From NCBI GenBank assembly GCA_944474755.1, contig OX104122.1:12844641-12908640 (forward strand): a stretch of DNA of 64,000 bases, read 5' to 3'. The notes under the pieces are model-generated. The model was not told where the DNA came from and searched no databases. It was given only the letters and a program-made list of their open reading frames with translations. The stretch is from Limnoperna fortunei (taxonomy: Eukaryota; Mollusca; Bivalvia; Mytilida; Modiolidae). The stretch's first letter is position 1; every line of letters starts with the position of its first letter. A program made the translations under genes and the position numbers. This document shows positions 35,694-46,780 of this stretch, piece after piece.

Positions 35694-37660
35694 TCATTCA
35701 TCCCTTCTCAAATTCAAGTACATCATCGAAAGTCGCTCTGACGCAGTTGTCTTATAAACCTTTTCTATTTGAATGCTATTAGTGTAAGCATCTATAGCTA
35801 AATCTTTCTGTCCCACTAACTGTAACGCTACTCCAAGTAGTGTGCAGCCTTCTGCTGAGTCGTGTGAAGTTGATAAAAAATAATTTTCGTTGATTGTTAG
35901 TTGTATAGCTCTGATAGAGTTGTAGCACTGTTGTATGTCATTAAGATGATAATGACAAAGAAAACAAAGGAAATGACCAAACACAACTGGTGAAAAAAGA
36001 AAAGATCGTAAAGATGTTACTTCCAATTCTTCTGGTAACAATGTCGAACCTTCCTGAAATGTAATTTTGTCAATTGTTAAATGTTTTACAACTCGCAATA
36101 TTCCAAGTCTGTGCAAAGTTGTGGATTTGATCATGTTTAGTAGTAATTGTGATACATATGTCTTAAAGTACACTTTCTCTGGTGTGCACTTCTGCAGGGC
36201 ATACGACAATACATAAAGAGCATCACTGTACTGTTTTGTTTTGTAAAAAGATGTCGCTAACATTAACCAACCAGACACAGGGTCATGATGTATATTCTGT
36301 AAAAGGTACGCTAATTGTTTCCGCCGTTGGAAGTATATCTTTTTGTTTATATCGTAAGTAGTTACAATACGTTGACTACTTGTTGATGAGATGGCGGACA
36401 TGTAACGCAGATATGTTAATTTGATAATGGAAGACTTGCTAACATTCATCATTTGAATACATCTGCTGTACCTACGCAAAGAGGTAGGGTTAATTTCAGT
36501 GTTAACAGATACGGAATAAGACGTCAAAATATGTCGAAAATGTGCGCTTCTCATTTCTGATGTGCTGGGCATTTTATTTGAATGAATAGAGAAATTTTGA
36601 AAATGTCCTGAGAAAAGTACACAGCGCCAGCCGAACCTAAATAGTTTGTTTAAATGTTCTAGTAGCAACTGCCGCGGTTGCTCTTCTATTTTATTCTCAA
36701 ACATGTTATTGTTTGGAATGAAGTAATGAGGACACATTGAGTATTCTACACAGTATATCAACCTTCTAAAACATCTCATAAAACATTGTATAAGATTGTC
36801 CGGTTTCCATTCTGTCACTGGTGTTTCTTCAGACACCCAGAATATAATTGTTTTAATGAACTATGAGCAAAGTAGATTTTTACAATTGATATTACTGTTG
36901 ATTAAGTCCTTAAGTAATATCTTCATTAGAACATAACACAGTAACTGTGTATGTTTGAATGAGTATATCAACAGCTTCTCGGCAACAGAAAATGAAATGC
37001 GCCATTCCAATTCTTCGTTAACAGATCCTTTAGAACCAATCGGAACCAAAATCACACCATGGTCAGTTATGTATGATTTTACGTCACTGCTAGGCCATAA
37101 TGTTTGTCCTCTGCCTATCCAATTTTCAGCGGCTTGTATCCAATGTGGATTGTGAAAGCAGAATGCAAGATCTTGGGTTTCATTCTTGTCTGACAAACAT
37201 GGCCCATGAATATGTGTAAAAAAAATTTCACCATCATAACCAGATCTATTTAAAGAGTATAATTTGTACTTCTCACTGGACAAATACCAAGAGTTTCCTC
37301 TTTGTTCGAATATTTCCATGAAATCAGGAACATGAAGGGATCGTAGTTGAGTAAAACCTGGATTGGTGTCATGCATTTCCATTACCAAGTTAAGTTTTTT
37401 GGGATCAAGTTTGATATTTTCTGTGTTTTCGTGTACGGTATAGAATTTATCCACAGCCATTATATCCAAATCACTACCCTTTAATTCAATCCCTTCGCCA
37501 AGACTTCCACTTGTTATGATGGTTGAATTGTCATCAAAAATTAAATTATCTGATGTCGTGATTAACAATCGTTTCGTTTTCACAGTTTCCTCTGTACCAA
37601 CAACATGCTGACACAAGAAGTGATATAATTGTAAAGATAACGTGCTCAATGAATCATCAA
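35694..37660 (-). CDS. Mab-21 / cGAS-like nucleotidyltransferase-fold protein with TPR-like C-terminus; one in-frame TAG
   Basis: A single minus-strand frame runs from a splice acceptor (exon starts at 37660) to TGA at 35694-35696, about 655 codons. It is broken only by TAG at 36861-36863. Counting from 37649, residues 45-64 read ITSGSLGEGIELKGSDLDIM: the nucleotidyltransferase Gly-Ser motif (48-49) and Asp-x-Asp metal site (60, 62) are kept. Around 215-250 comes EWRISFSVAEKLLI, typical of the Mab-21 domain, then after the stop IIFW and PHYFIPNNN. The last ~200 residues contain two helical TPR-like stretches (PVSGWLMLATSFYKTKQYSD; EGCTLLGVALQLVGQKDLAI). The TAG replaces what is, from memory of the family, a conserved Tyr; one base change would explain it. 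No in-frame ATG follows the acceptor, so translation must start in an unseen upstream exon. The family includes cGAS-like innate sensors; enzymatic activity here is an inference. Confidence 0.88.
36861..36863 (-). other. In-frame TAG within the Mab-21 domain
   Basis: Reads TGC TCA TAG TTC ATT AAA on the minus strand. The frame and family similarity continue unchanged for about 390 codons downstream, so this is a substitution rather than a frameshift. Confidence 0.95.
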
Positions 37661-37682
37661 CTGTAGGTTAAAAAGAAACAAA
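37661..37682 (-). other. Splice acceptor of the Mab-21-like gene
   Basis: On the minus strand TTTGTTTCTTTTTAACCTACAG precedes the exon; the last three bases are at 37661-37663. The downstream frame is open right up to it, starting with two bases of a split codon, as expected for an internal coding exon. Confidence 0.7.
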
Positions 37683-37934
37683 CAAATTAACAGACACAGT
37701 TTTTATATATTGTTAATGGTTACAGTTATTAGATTATTTCGGGAATAATTATAATTATCTGTATGCAATAGAAAAATATTTATTATTTGCATATATTGAT
37801 CTCTAGATATGTACACCTGTTAATTGACTTAATAAAAGCTGAATTTATGTTCGGGACTAGTTTGACAAAATAATAAACTACATGTATATCATTGTTCTAA
37901 TTTATGTTCAATGTACAAAACGAACCATTATGAT
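37683..37934. other. Presumed intron sequence of the Mab-21-like gene
   Basis: AT-rich and non-coding. No upstream exon could be identified here or further out. Confidence 0.4.
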
Positions 37935-38480
37935 ACAGTACTTGAGATTGAGAACGCAACACTTTTAGCAATCCGTCAGCGATCCAAAATCCATCAGCAA
38001 TCAGTTATCAATCAGTCAGATCAGTCAAATCGTTGCCAATCCGTCAGATCGTTCCCAATCCGTCCATCCGTCAATTGACGGATTTGGAACGATTTGACTG
38101 ATCTGACGGATTGATTTGGACTGATCGCTTGATTCCGTCCATTCCCCTTCCGGTCAGTGAAATTAATATTTCGAAATGGGAAAATTCGTTTCACTTGCAA
38201 ATATTAGAAGTATAAAAATGTTAACTGTTATGCCCTCATTTATGGCACGTTTTACCTGAAATATATGCTAAGAAAACTAGTCTAAAGTTGTAAATGATAT
38301 AAATGGAAATTCCGCCAATCTATAACTAATGCATCTGTGACGCAATATAAACTTCATATAGTGTCATTTTATTAACAAAATAATTAAAATAAAATAAATT
38401 AATAAACACACACAATGACTTCAAAAAATATTTGACCTTGCGTGCCAAGGCGTACTCCCGTATTTGTCTTCGAAATTTTC
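37935..38480 (+). repeat. CCGTCA foldback unit plus flank, copy 1 (partner 43873-44380)
   Basis: Starts GAGATTGAGAACGCAACACT. 37955-38150 is dense in ATCCGTCAG, TGACGGAT and CAGTCA words, arranged as a foldback about a perfect 18-bp palindrome, ATCCGTCAATTGACGGAT (38066-38083). The following 330 bp (ATATTTCGAAATG to GTATTTGTCTTCGAAATTTT) is also shared with copy 2, so the mobile or duplicated unit is larger than the foldback. Confidence 0.88.
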
Positions 38481-38498
38481 TGGGACCATACTAGGACG

Positions 38499-38893
38499 GT
38501 TCCCAGTGCTCGACCCACAGAGCAGCCCAGCGCGTCCCCGGGTGGCGATAGGGGAGAACCTCTGGTTGGGGGATTGTCAGGTCATAATACGGAAAGCACG
38601 ACCGCGGACCATAGTGGGTAACGTGTTTGGAGAATGCCACGCTCCTTGCACAATAAAGATCCCTATTGTATATTTCGAACAAGAGTAGGCTCATTTTAGC
38701 TGCTACAGAAGGCTAAATTTTCCGACCCTACCCAATACTCGGTTTTTTCCAGTGGCAGTCAAAATTGTCTTCCCTGTGTCCCATCCCACCCTTTTTCAAT
38801 TGATGTACTGTTTGTTAACTTGTTCCCGTCCTGAATATAGCTGAAATACTTCTCGCGGGACGTAAAGCAAACATCCAATCAATCAATCAATCT
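38499..38893 (+). repeat. ~370-bp dispersed repeat, copy 2
   Basis: The longest well-kept copy: GTTCCCAGTGCTCGACCCAC, GGGTAACGTGTTTGG, CCCTACCCAATACTCGG, GAATATAGCTGAAATAC, CGTAAAGCAAACATC, ending in five CAAT repeats. Confidence 0.88.
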
Positions 38894-39045
38894 TTGCACT
38901 ATGTCCAGCGGTCTAGATGCTGAATTAGATTACTGTCAGATTAATACGTATTGGTTACGAAAATTCCATCGTCACACGCTAGTACACATGTACTATGTCT
39001 ATGTCTACGATTCACCCCGGTTAATGAAGCTATATTTTTTATATA

Positions 39046-39140
39046 GCGGATTTGGCCGAGGGGTCTAGACCGCTGGACATTGTGCAGGCGAATTGGTGCC
39101 ACAGTGTCACAACGGTGTGAGTTCGAATCCCGCTGAGGGA
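39046..39140 (+). other. tRNA-like (SINE head-like) module 1
   Basis: TTGGCCGAGGGGTCTAGACC resembles a type II (Leu/Ser-like) D-arm and box A, and GAGTTCGAATCCCGCT resembles box B and the T-arm. The acceptor ends do not pair and no clean anticodon arm can be drawn, so it is not called a functional tRNA gene. Confidence 0.65.
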
Positions 39141-39492
39141 AAGCAAAAATTTGACAGTGTTAAAAATCTAATTCAAACAGTGTTGGGCTTAATTTGTAGA
39201 CGTATATATAAATATTTGATATTAACCCTGTATTTCTGATGTTTCAGAAATCCGCTGGATAGATATATTATATGGTTCTCACAATACTTAGACGTTTGTA
39301 TATAATTTACTTACTGTGACTGTATGACAAGTAACTTTGTCATCCTATATAATATATACAAAAATGCTGAATTAGATTACTGTCAGATTAATACGTATTA
39401 GTTACGAAAATTCCATCGTCACACGCTAGTACACATGTACTATGTCTATGTCTACGATTCACCCCGGTTAATGAAGCTATATTTTTCATATA

Positions 39493-39587
39493 GCGGATTT
39501 GGCCGAGGGGTCTAGACCGCTGGACATAGTGCAGGCGAATTGGTGCCACAGTGTCACAACGGTGTGAGTTCGAATCCCGCTGAGGGA
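39493..39587 (+). other. tRNA-like module 2
   Basis: Nearly identical to module 1, with CATAGTGCAG in place of CATTGTGCAG. The same reservations apply. Confidence 0.65.
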
Positions 39588-39938
39588 AAGCAAAAATTTG
39601 ACATTGTTGATATCTAATTCAAACAGTGTTGGGCTTAATTTGTAGACGTATATATAAATATTTGATATTAACCCTGTATTTCTGATGTTTCAGAAATCCG
39701 CTGGATAGATATATTATATGGTTGTCACAATACTTAGACGTTTGTATATAATTTACTTACTATGACTGTATGACAAGTAACTTTGTCATCCTATATAATA
39801 TATACAAAAATGCTGAATTAGATTACTGTCAGATTAATACGTATTGGTTACGAAAATTCCATCGTCACACGCTAGTACACATGTACTATGTCTATGTCTA
39901 CGATTCACCCCGGTTAATGAAGCTATATTTTTTATATA

Positions 39939-40033
39939 GCGGATTTGGCCGAGGGGTCTAGACCGCTGGACATAGTGCAGGCGAATTGGTGCCACAGTGT
40001 CACAACGGTGCGAGTTCGAATCCCGCTGAGGGA
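39939..40033 (+). other. tRNA-like module 3
   Basis: As module 2, but with GGTGCGAGTTCGAATCCCGC. This single change improves T-stem pairing compared with the other two. Confidence 0.65.
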
Positions 40034-40105
40034 AAGCAAAAATTTGACAGTGTTAAAAATCTAATTCAAACAGTGTTGGGCTTAATTTGTAGACGTATAT
40101 ATATA

Positions 40106-40834
40106 CAACTATGTCAGACATTGAGGGTAATATTCATACATTGTACATTTTTAATGCTTGATTCCAAATCAATTATTTAATTCATTATATTTTAAATTCC
40201 CCAAAATTAACATGTGATTTCCAGTCTAACTGTTTTTACCTCAATCTTAATTTAAGTGTCTGAATCCCAGCAAAAAAAAAGTCTGATACGGGAAATCGTT
40301 ACTGATCGACTTTAATATATATATATATAAATGTTATATGGCCATTGTGAGCTGTACGACCAACATCAACACCAGGTCAATACTATTGTAGGATGTACCT
40401 TTACAAACCATATCACCGATAAATTTATAATGTTTTATGTCATAACAAACAACTTCCAAAAAAAAATAACCATTCTAAAAAACTAAAATACTTGGATTGA
40501 TAAGGTCATTATCTAAATTTACTGTCCTCAAATTTGAAAACTATTCAAATTGTAAGGTGTTTTTATTTTTTTATTTGGAAAGTGAAGATAGTTTTAGTCA
40601 GAACTGGCATAACAATTTTGAATCGTAATATTTTGGATTTTATATATTTTGTAGGTTTGCTGAATATTTTAAGATGAAAGTTTTAATGCCAAAATACTTG
40701 TTTGAATCTCGTTACTTTTTGAGATTGATTGTATTCCTTTAAACTAGTCATTGATCTGTACAAAACACATGACGTAACATTAGTTAAAATTTAATGTCAT
40801 TAAACATACCCAGGTTAACAATTTTGCTACGTAA
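40106..40834. other. Non-coding
   Basis: No gene. A short TA microsatellite lies at 40317-40328. Confidence 0.5.
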
Positions 40835-43215
40835 TTTTAACATATCATTCAGCAATGGTTAAATTATATTTTAACTAATTAATAAATTTGCTCATAACTA
40901 GAGTAGCAAATTTTAATTGGGCTAATTTATCTACACATGTGATAAAGCGGATCATTCGCTTGGATCAGTCCAAAATGTATAAAAGATAAAATTTATGCGT
41001 CCTTTCTTTTTTATATTTAGCAGTTGTTTTTGTAAAGAAACCACATTTAGACTTGGAAATTGTATTGTATAAGAGTGTTTAAAGCATACCGACATTGTCA
41101 CAAAAATGCTATTTCTGCTTCCCTGCTTTTTTATATTTAGCAGTTGATTTTGTGGCGAAACCACATTTAGACTTAGAAATTGTATTGTATAAGAGTGAAT
41201 AGCATACCGACATTGTCATAAAAATACAATTTCTGCTTCCCTGCTCTTTTATATTTAGCAGTTTTTTTGTGGCGAAACCACATTTAGACTTAGAAATTGT
41301 ATTGTATTAGCATGTTTAAAGCATACCGCTATTGTCACTAACGTTCAGGACAACCTCAATGAAACATTTATGTTACTGTAGAACAGTAAAGAAAAATAAA
41401 TCTTTACCAATCAACATTAACGTACTAAAACAATTAGTATATCAGTTTTGCGCTTTATGACTAGAATCAGTTCAAGGTCAATGATTTTTTTTAAATTTTT
41501 TTCGACCGATCCTTTTTCAGCATTATTAAAATATGTTTTAAAAATGTTTGTCATAAAATGACGAAGTTATTGATTGTAACACGTGTAATAAAAAACAAGT
41601 AGTTCAACATATAGACAGTGAATGAAGACAAAAGGCAAAAATAATAAAAATTAAATTAGAAAGAAAGAGTCCAATATATCATTTTGCAAAACAGGGATTG
41701 ATGGTTATAAACATGGCGATATTGCAAAACGGTATTAAATAGAAAAAATTATGTGTAAATAAATGAAAATAAATAAAGCTACCCTAAAAAATATTAAGAT
41801 TTTAACATGTCATTAAACAAAGGTTAAATGATATTTAAAATAATCAATAAATTTGCTCATAACAAGAGTACCAAATTATAATGAGGCTATTTTGTCCAAA
41901 CAAATGATAAAACGGATAATTCACTTGTATCAATTCAGAATGTATACAACATAAAACTCCTGTTTCCTTGGTTTTTTTTTGTATTTAGCAGTTGTTTTTA
42001 TGGCGAAACCACATTAAGACTTTAAAATTGTATTGTATAAGCGTGTTTATAGCATACCGACATTGTCTTTCACGTTCAGAACAAGCTCCATGAAAACTGT
42101 GCGTTAAGTAAAAACACAAAATCTCTAATTGTAATATGTGTAAAATATGAATAAAATAATGTTCAAATTGTAAACAATGAATAAAGGCAACTTACACAAT
42201 AATAAAGATTAACACAAAACATAGAACGAAAGTGCAATTTTTCATTTTGAAAACGTAGTGATCTTCTAAGAAGATGACGATAGCGTGCAAGAAAGGTCAA
42301 AAGTACTATAATACTTTGATATTGTCATCATCCAAACATACTGCCTTCAAATTTTGAAATTGATTTTGATTCTTAATTTTTCTGAATTTATATATTTTGT
42401 GGGTTTGGGCGCCACTGATGACTCTTTGTTAGGCTACAAGCACGTAGTAATTTTTTTTTAACCTGGGTATTTTAAATGACATTTATTTATTACTCATGCT
42501 ACATCATTTGTTTTATAAAGATAAATGCCTAGTTTAAAGGAATACAGTAAATTTCAAGGAGTAACGAGAGTCAAACAAGTATTTTGGCATTAAAACTTCC
42601 ATTTTATCATATCATTCAGCAAAGGTTAACTTATATTTTAACTAATTATTAAATTTGCTCATATCTAGAGTAGCAAATTATAATGGGGCTTATTGTCCAC
42701 ACATATGATAAAACGGGTCATCCACTGAATGTATCAATTCAGAATGTATACAAAATCAAACTTCTGCTTCCCTGCTTTTATATTTAGCAGTTGGTTTTGT
42801 GGCAAAACCACATTAAGATTTAGACGTTGTATAAGAGTGTTGTACTGACAAAAGTAGTATAGCCGTTTTGCGCTTTATAACAAGAATCAGTTTCAGGTCA
42901 ATGCTATTCCTGATATTTTTAGACCTAAACTATTCAACCTTATACAATATGTATAAAAATGTTTTTCATATCATGACGAAGTTATTGATTGTAACACATG
43001 TAACAGAAAGCAAATCATAAATATAGAGAGTAAATGAAGACAACTTGCAAAAATAATAAAAATTAACACCAAAAATAGAAAGAAAGAGTCCAATATATCA
43101 TTTTGCAAAACAGGGATTGATGTTTATAAGCATGACGATATTGCAAAACGGCATTAAATATATGTAATGTGTAAATAATTGACAATAAATAAAGCGAGCC
43201 TGAAAAATAATTTCA
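40835..43215 (+). repeat. Three large diverged tandem units
   Basis: Units begin near 40838, 41808 and 42605 with CAT(A/G)TCATTxAxCAAxGGTTAA then AAATTTGCTCATA. They share TTATATTTAGCAG, GGCGAAACCACATT and GCATACCGACATTGTC blocks and, in units 1 and 3, CAAAACAGGGATTGATG then ATATTGCAAAACGG. Lengths differ (about 970, 800 and 610 bp) through internal expansion and deletion. No coding content. Confidence 0.82.
40985..41340 (+). repeat. Three tandem ~120-bp subrepeats
   Basis: Within the first large unit, TTATATTTAGCAGTT...ACCACATTTAGACTT...GCATACCGACATTGTCA occurs three times in a row. The other two large units carry a single copy each, so this expansion is local. Confidence 0.92.
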
Positions 43216-43872
43216 AAAAAGAAAAAACAAATTTAGACGCATGGACAAACATTTAATAATTTTTTTTTTATATATATTTTCAGACCTGTTCTGACACGCA
43301 TAGAGGATAAACATCTATAAATAATTGACAAGGTATTAAAGATACCGACCAAAACATTTTTTTGCTTATCATTTTGTTATCGTTGTATATAAATTTGTTA
43401 CATTTTAATAGAGTTTGCGAAGCATGTTTATAAACAAGTAAAGTATTTAGAAAATTGGAACTTGGCAGAATGGTTATAGGCGGTAATAATGTACTCTGAT
43501 TGGCTAATAAAAAATCATCCAGTCAGAAACTACTAGGTAATTTGAACTGCGGTGATATTCTTAAGCGTGAAATAATGACATTATAAGTTACAGATCTTAT
43601 CGTAGATCTATAACAAACCTTTTAGCTAGACATTTGTTCGTTATTTTTGGTTATTGTTATTTGAATATCTTGCTTATACTTTCTTTCCCACATTTAGAAA
43701 ATGACTTTGAAATTGTGCAGCATCTATGTATTGTTTAGAAGTTCATATGCTTGTAAAAACGAAACCATGTTTTATGCTTAAACTAAAACGGCTAGTACGA
43801 AATGGTTTGTATGTCGTTTAATATGTCGTTCGATTCTTTCTTGTTAGTCTTTTACTCAGAAATGTGTATACT
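43216..43872. other. Non-coding
   Basis: No gene or repeat recognised. Confidence 0.5.
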
Positions 43873-44380
43873 GGTACAGAACTTGAGATTGAAAACGCAA
43901 CACTTTTAGCAATCCGTCAGCGATCCGTCAGCGTTCCAAAGTCCGTCAGCAATCAGTTATCAATCACTCAGATCAGTCAAATCGTTCCCAATCCGTCTAT
44001 CCGTCAATTGACAGATTTGGAACGATTTGACTGATCTGACGGATTGATTTTGACTGATCGCTCCAATCCGTCCATTCATTTTCTGGTAAGTGAAAATAAT
44101 ATTTCGAAATGTGAAAATTCGTTTCACTCGCAAATATTAGAAGTATAAAAATGTCAACTGTTATGTCCTCATTTATGGCTCGTTGTCGAAAGTTATATAT
44201 GATATAAATGGAAATTCCCCCAATCTATAACTTATGCATCTTTGACTAAATATAAACATCACATAGTGTCAATTTATTAACAAAAATAATTAAAAAAGAA
44301 ATGAAAAACAAACAATGAATTTAAAAAATAGTTGACTTCACGTGCCAAAGCGTACATTTCGTATTTGTCTTCGAAATTTT
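43873..44380 (+). repeat. CCGTCA foldback unit plus flank, copy 2
   Basis: Matches 37935-38480 in the same orientation, with scattered substitutions and an indel in the flank. The central palindrome has one mismatch (GACAGAT for GACGGAT). It stops at the same TTCGTATTTGTCTTCGAAAT boundary. Confidence 0.88.
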
Positions 44381-45096
44381 TGTTGAAGTGGAAAAAGCGA
44401 GAAAGACGATGAACGTGAAGGAGGAATCATAACATTTTTTTCTCTTCGCGATTTTGCTATAGCATTATTTGTATGTATGTTTGAAGTTGGTGTAACACTA
44501 TTTTCAAAAAAATATATTAGTCTATGTAATTTGGTGCCGAGTGTTTATAGGGCAGAGCTGGAGTACCAAACGAAACAGCAGACCTTTGACAAATTTAGGT
44601 ATGAGTCGAGCATACCCTCTCGCTGTAAGGGTCGAACTGACAACCCAGTGATCAATAATAGATTACTGCTACCTTAACCACCGAGGTCGAGGTTTTTATA
44701 ATAAACCTTTAAAAAGATCATGTGTCGCGGTTTGATCAGTTTTCTTTCTGTGCCACAATTCCTACGAATTCCGGTGTATAATACTGAATAAGATTTACGA
44801 CAAATTCGAAAACATCTATTTATATATTGTATTCACTATCTCATTGTGTCACATGAATTTACACAGAAGTAAATCGCAAATAAAGAATAAACTACTAAAC
44901 GCCTTTGCATGTAGAAGCTTACGAGTTAAAGATGAGAATATGTAAGCGTAATATAAAAATATATTCTGCTTTCGCATTTTAGCCGTAACAATTTGTTTAT
45001 TTTACGATGTCTGTTATAGTCTTTCGATTTTCAATGATATATAAATATAAATAGTTTCCTTTTAATTCGGAAACATTTGAAATTAGTTACTACGTT
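44381..45096. other. Non-coding; minus-strand SINE scrap at 44600-44692
   Basis: 44600-44692 on the minus strand keeps a SINE head (AAGGTAGCAGTAATCTATTA, GTTCGACCC) and the start of the body. It is truncated on its 3' side. The rest shows nothing. Confidence 0.55.
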
Positions 45097-45695
45097 TCAC
45101 AGTGCTGCCCAGCGCGTCCTCAGCTGGCAGACATGAGATGCCCTCTCTTTTTGGGAGGGGGAAGGGCGGTTCAGGTCATATTAGAATTGCCGAAAACCAT
45201 AGTGACGTGTGTAGAGAAAAATAGCAAAGAAAACCGACCGCACATTAAGAGCCAAAAGTCAAGGGACAGTTACAAATCCGGACATAGACAAACGCAACAC
45301 AAAAACCAAAAACACAAAAAAACAGAGAGTAGCCCGAACCCAATAAAAACCATGGGTGCACTCAGGTGCTCCGGACGAGTAAGCAGTGCCTGTCTCTAAT
45401 TAGACACCCGTCGAGTTACTCATTGTCATGTCTAGTTAATAGTCAAATCCAGGAATAGGAATCACTACCTATGACTCAGCAAAAATATCAGATCGTATTT
45501 GAGACAGTGATTTCCCATAACGATCAATTAAGTCATGGTGACGACCATAGAACTTCTGGAGAGATAACATCAACCTAGGTGCAACTAACCCTTGTTTAAG
45601 TAGTTTTGCAGTCAGCAGCGTCACCATTCTCGACATGAATAAAGCTGAAATATTCTCGCTGGAAGAAAAGCAAACATCTAATCAATCAATCAATG
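45097..45695 (+). repeat. ~370-bp dispersed repeat, copy 3, interrupted
   Basis: The start (CACAGTGCTGCCCAGCGCGT) and end (GAATAAAGCTGAAATATTCT, then AAAGCAAACATC and CAAT repeats) match copies 1 and 2. The middle, about 45225-45630, is unrelated: it holds an A/C-rich AACACAAAAACCAAAAAC stretch and CACTCAGGTGCTCCGGACGA, which looks like a separate unidentified repeat. An 88-codon open frame across it is not taken as a gene. Confidence 0.7.
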
Positions 45696-45922
45696 AAATA
45701 AGTTATTGTTCAATTGAATGAAACTCTTTTAAAGAGCAAGTTTTTAAAAGATTCTGTTTTATCAATATGACTGTAATGAAAATGTTAAAACCGATCTTTA
45801 TATACCTAAAAAATTAATGACATTTCCAAAATCTACTATTTAGTAATATAAAAAGTGTCTATCTGTAACACAGACTCACGCTTAACTGCAGTATTCGCAG
45901 ACTTTTCTCCCCGGCGTTATTT

Positions 45923-46137
45923 GGGCCTCAATGGCTGATTGGTTAGGCATCTACTAGTTATCACATGCCTGTCAACAGGTTGCGGATTTTCGAACGACTG
46001 CAGATAGGGTGTGCCCTACTCCAACTTAATTGAAAAAGATTGTGGGTTTTAACCTGTACTCAAGCTTATTCCCACCCATCCCCCCGAATAAAAAATGGAC
46101 GCCATGAAATAAATGAAACAATCCAGCGTAATTGTAA
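45923..46137 (+). mobile_element. tRNA-derived SINE
   Basis: Head GGGCCTCAATGGCTGATTGG, decayed box B (GCGGATTTTCGAACG), body GGTGTGCCCTACTCCAAC, tail CGAATAAAAAATGGACGCCA. Older than the 11.2 kb copy, judging by its decay. Confidence 0.8.
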
Positions 46138-46780
46138 GTATACTTTATTAACTACTTTTATTTCCTGTCAAATAAAACTTGCGACAAGAATCGCTGTATA
46201 TTTTGCAATATATCTTTTTGCTTAGTAAACAAATGTGTTATGATTGACAATGCTTGTTCAACAGTTCAACAATTGTTTATACACAACAGTTTTTTAATTG
46301 TATACATTTATATACGTAACTAGTAATTATATCAAAAAGAGGCCACGTCCTTTCCTAAATGTGAAATAAATCTATCACTGATTTGGGGAGTCAGGAGGGC
46401 ATAATATACGACAAAAAATATACACGTAACAGGTCGCATGAAATAAAATAGGCCGAAATCACGAACCGCGAAAATAAGAAAAGAGAATCAATAATGGAAT
46501 GCGAAAATAAAACATTTACCTCGTCGCTACTGGTGTGCCTTATTTCGAAGTTTTTTAAGGTTTACTGGGTTCGACCTGCAGATATGTCCTGCCTTAGAGA
46601 AATTTTCTTCGTTATATAATATAAAGAAAATAGTTTTTTCTTCAAATATGCTTATTAATTTTATTTTTTTTAAATGAAACATTGTATTAACTATTCTCTT
46701 GCGTTTATTTTATTATAAATGTTATTATAAATGCATATATAATATACAAATGACGCAGAATTCATGTTATCTTTAAATTA
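46138..46780. other. Non-coding
   Basis: No gene or repeat recognised. Confidence 0.5.

Larger units (their letters stand above)
38896..40105 (+). repeat. Three tandem ~447-bp units, each with a tRNA-like module
   Basis: Units start (TGCTGAATTAGATTACTGTC) at 38918, 39365 and 39811. Spacings are 447 and 446 bp and the copies are almost identical; the third breaks off after about 295 bp. A 22-bp inverted scrap of the tRNA-like module (38896-38917, starting GCACTATGTCCAGCG) sits immediately before the first unit and matches copies 2 and 3 better than copy 1. All three lie in one orientation. Confidence 0.95.

Noticed and set aside
39046..40033. Three functional tRNA-Leu or tRNA-Ser genes
   Set aside because: The acceptor ends do not pair, the anticodon arm cannot be drawn cleanly and the T-stem is imperfect. 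A tRNA-derived module is the safer call.
45133..45399. 88-codon plus-strand open frame
   Set aside because: It spans the join between a dispersed repeat and its A/C-rich insert, and its composition follows the repeat.
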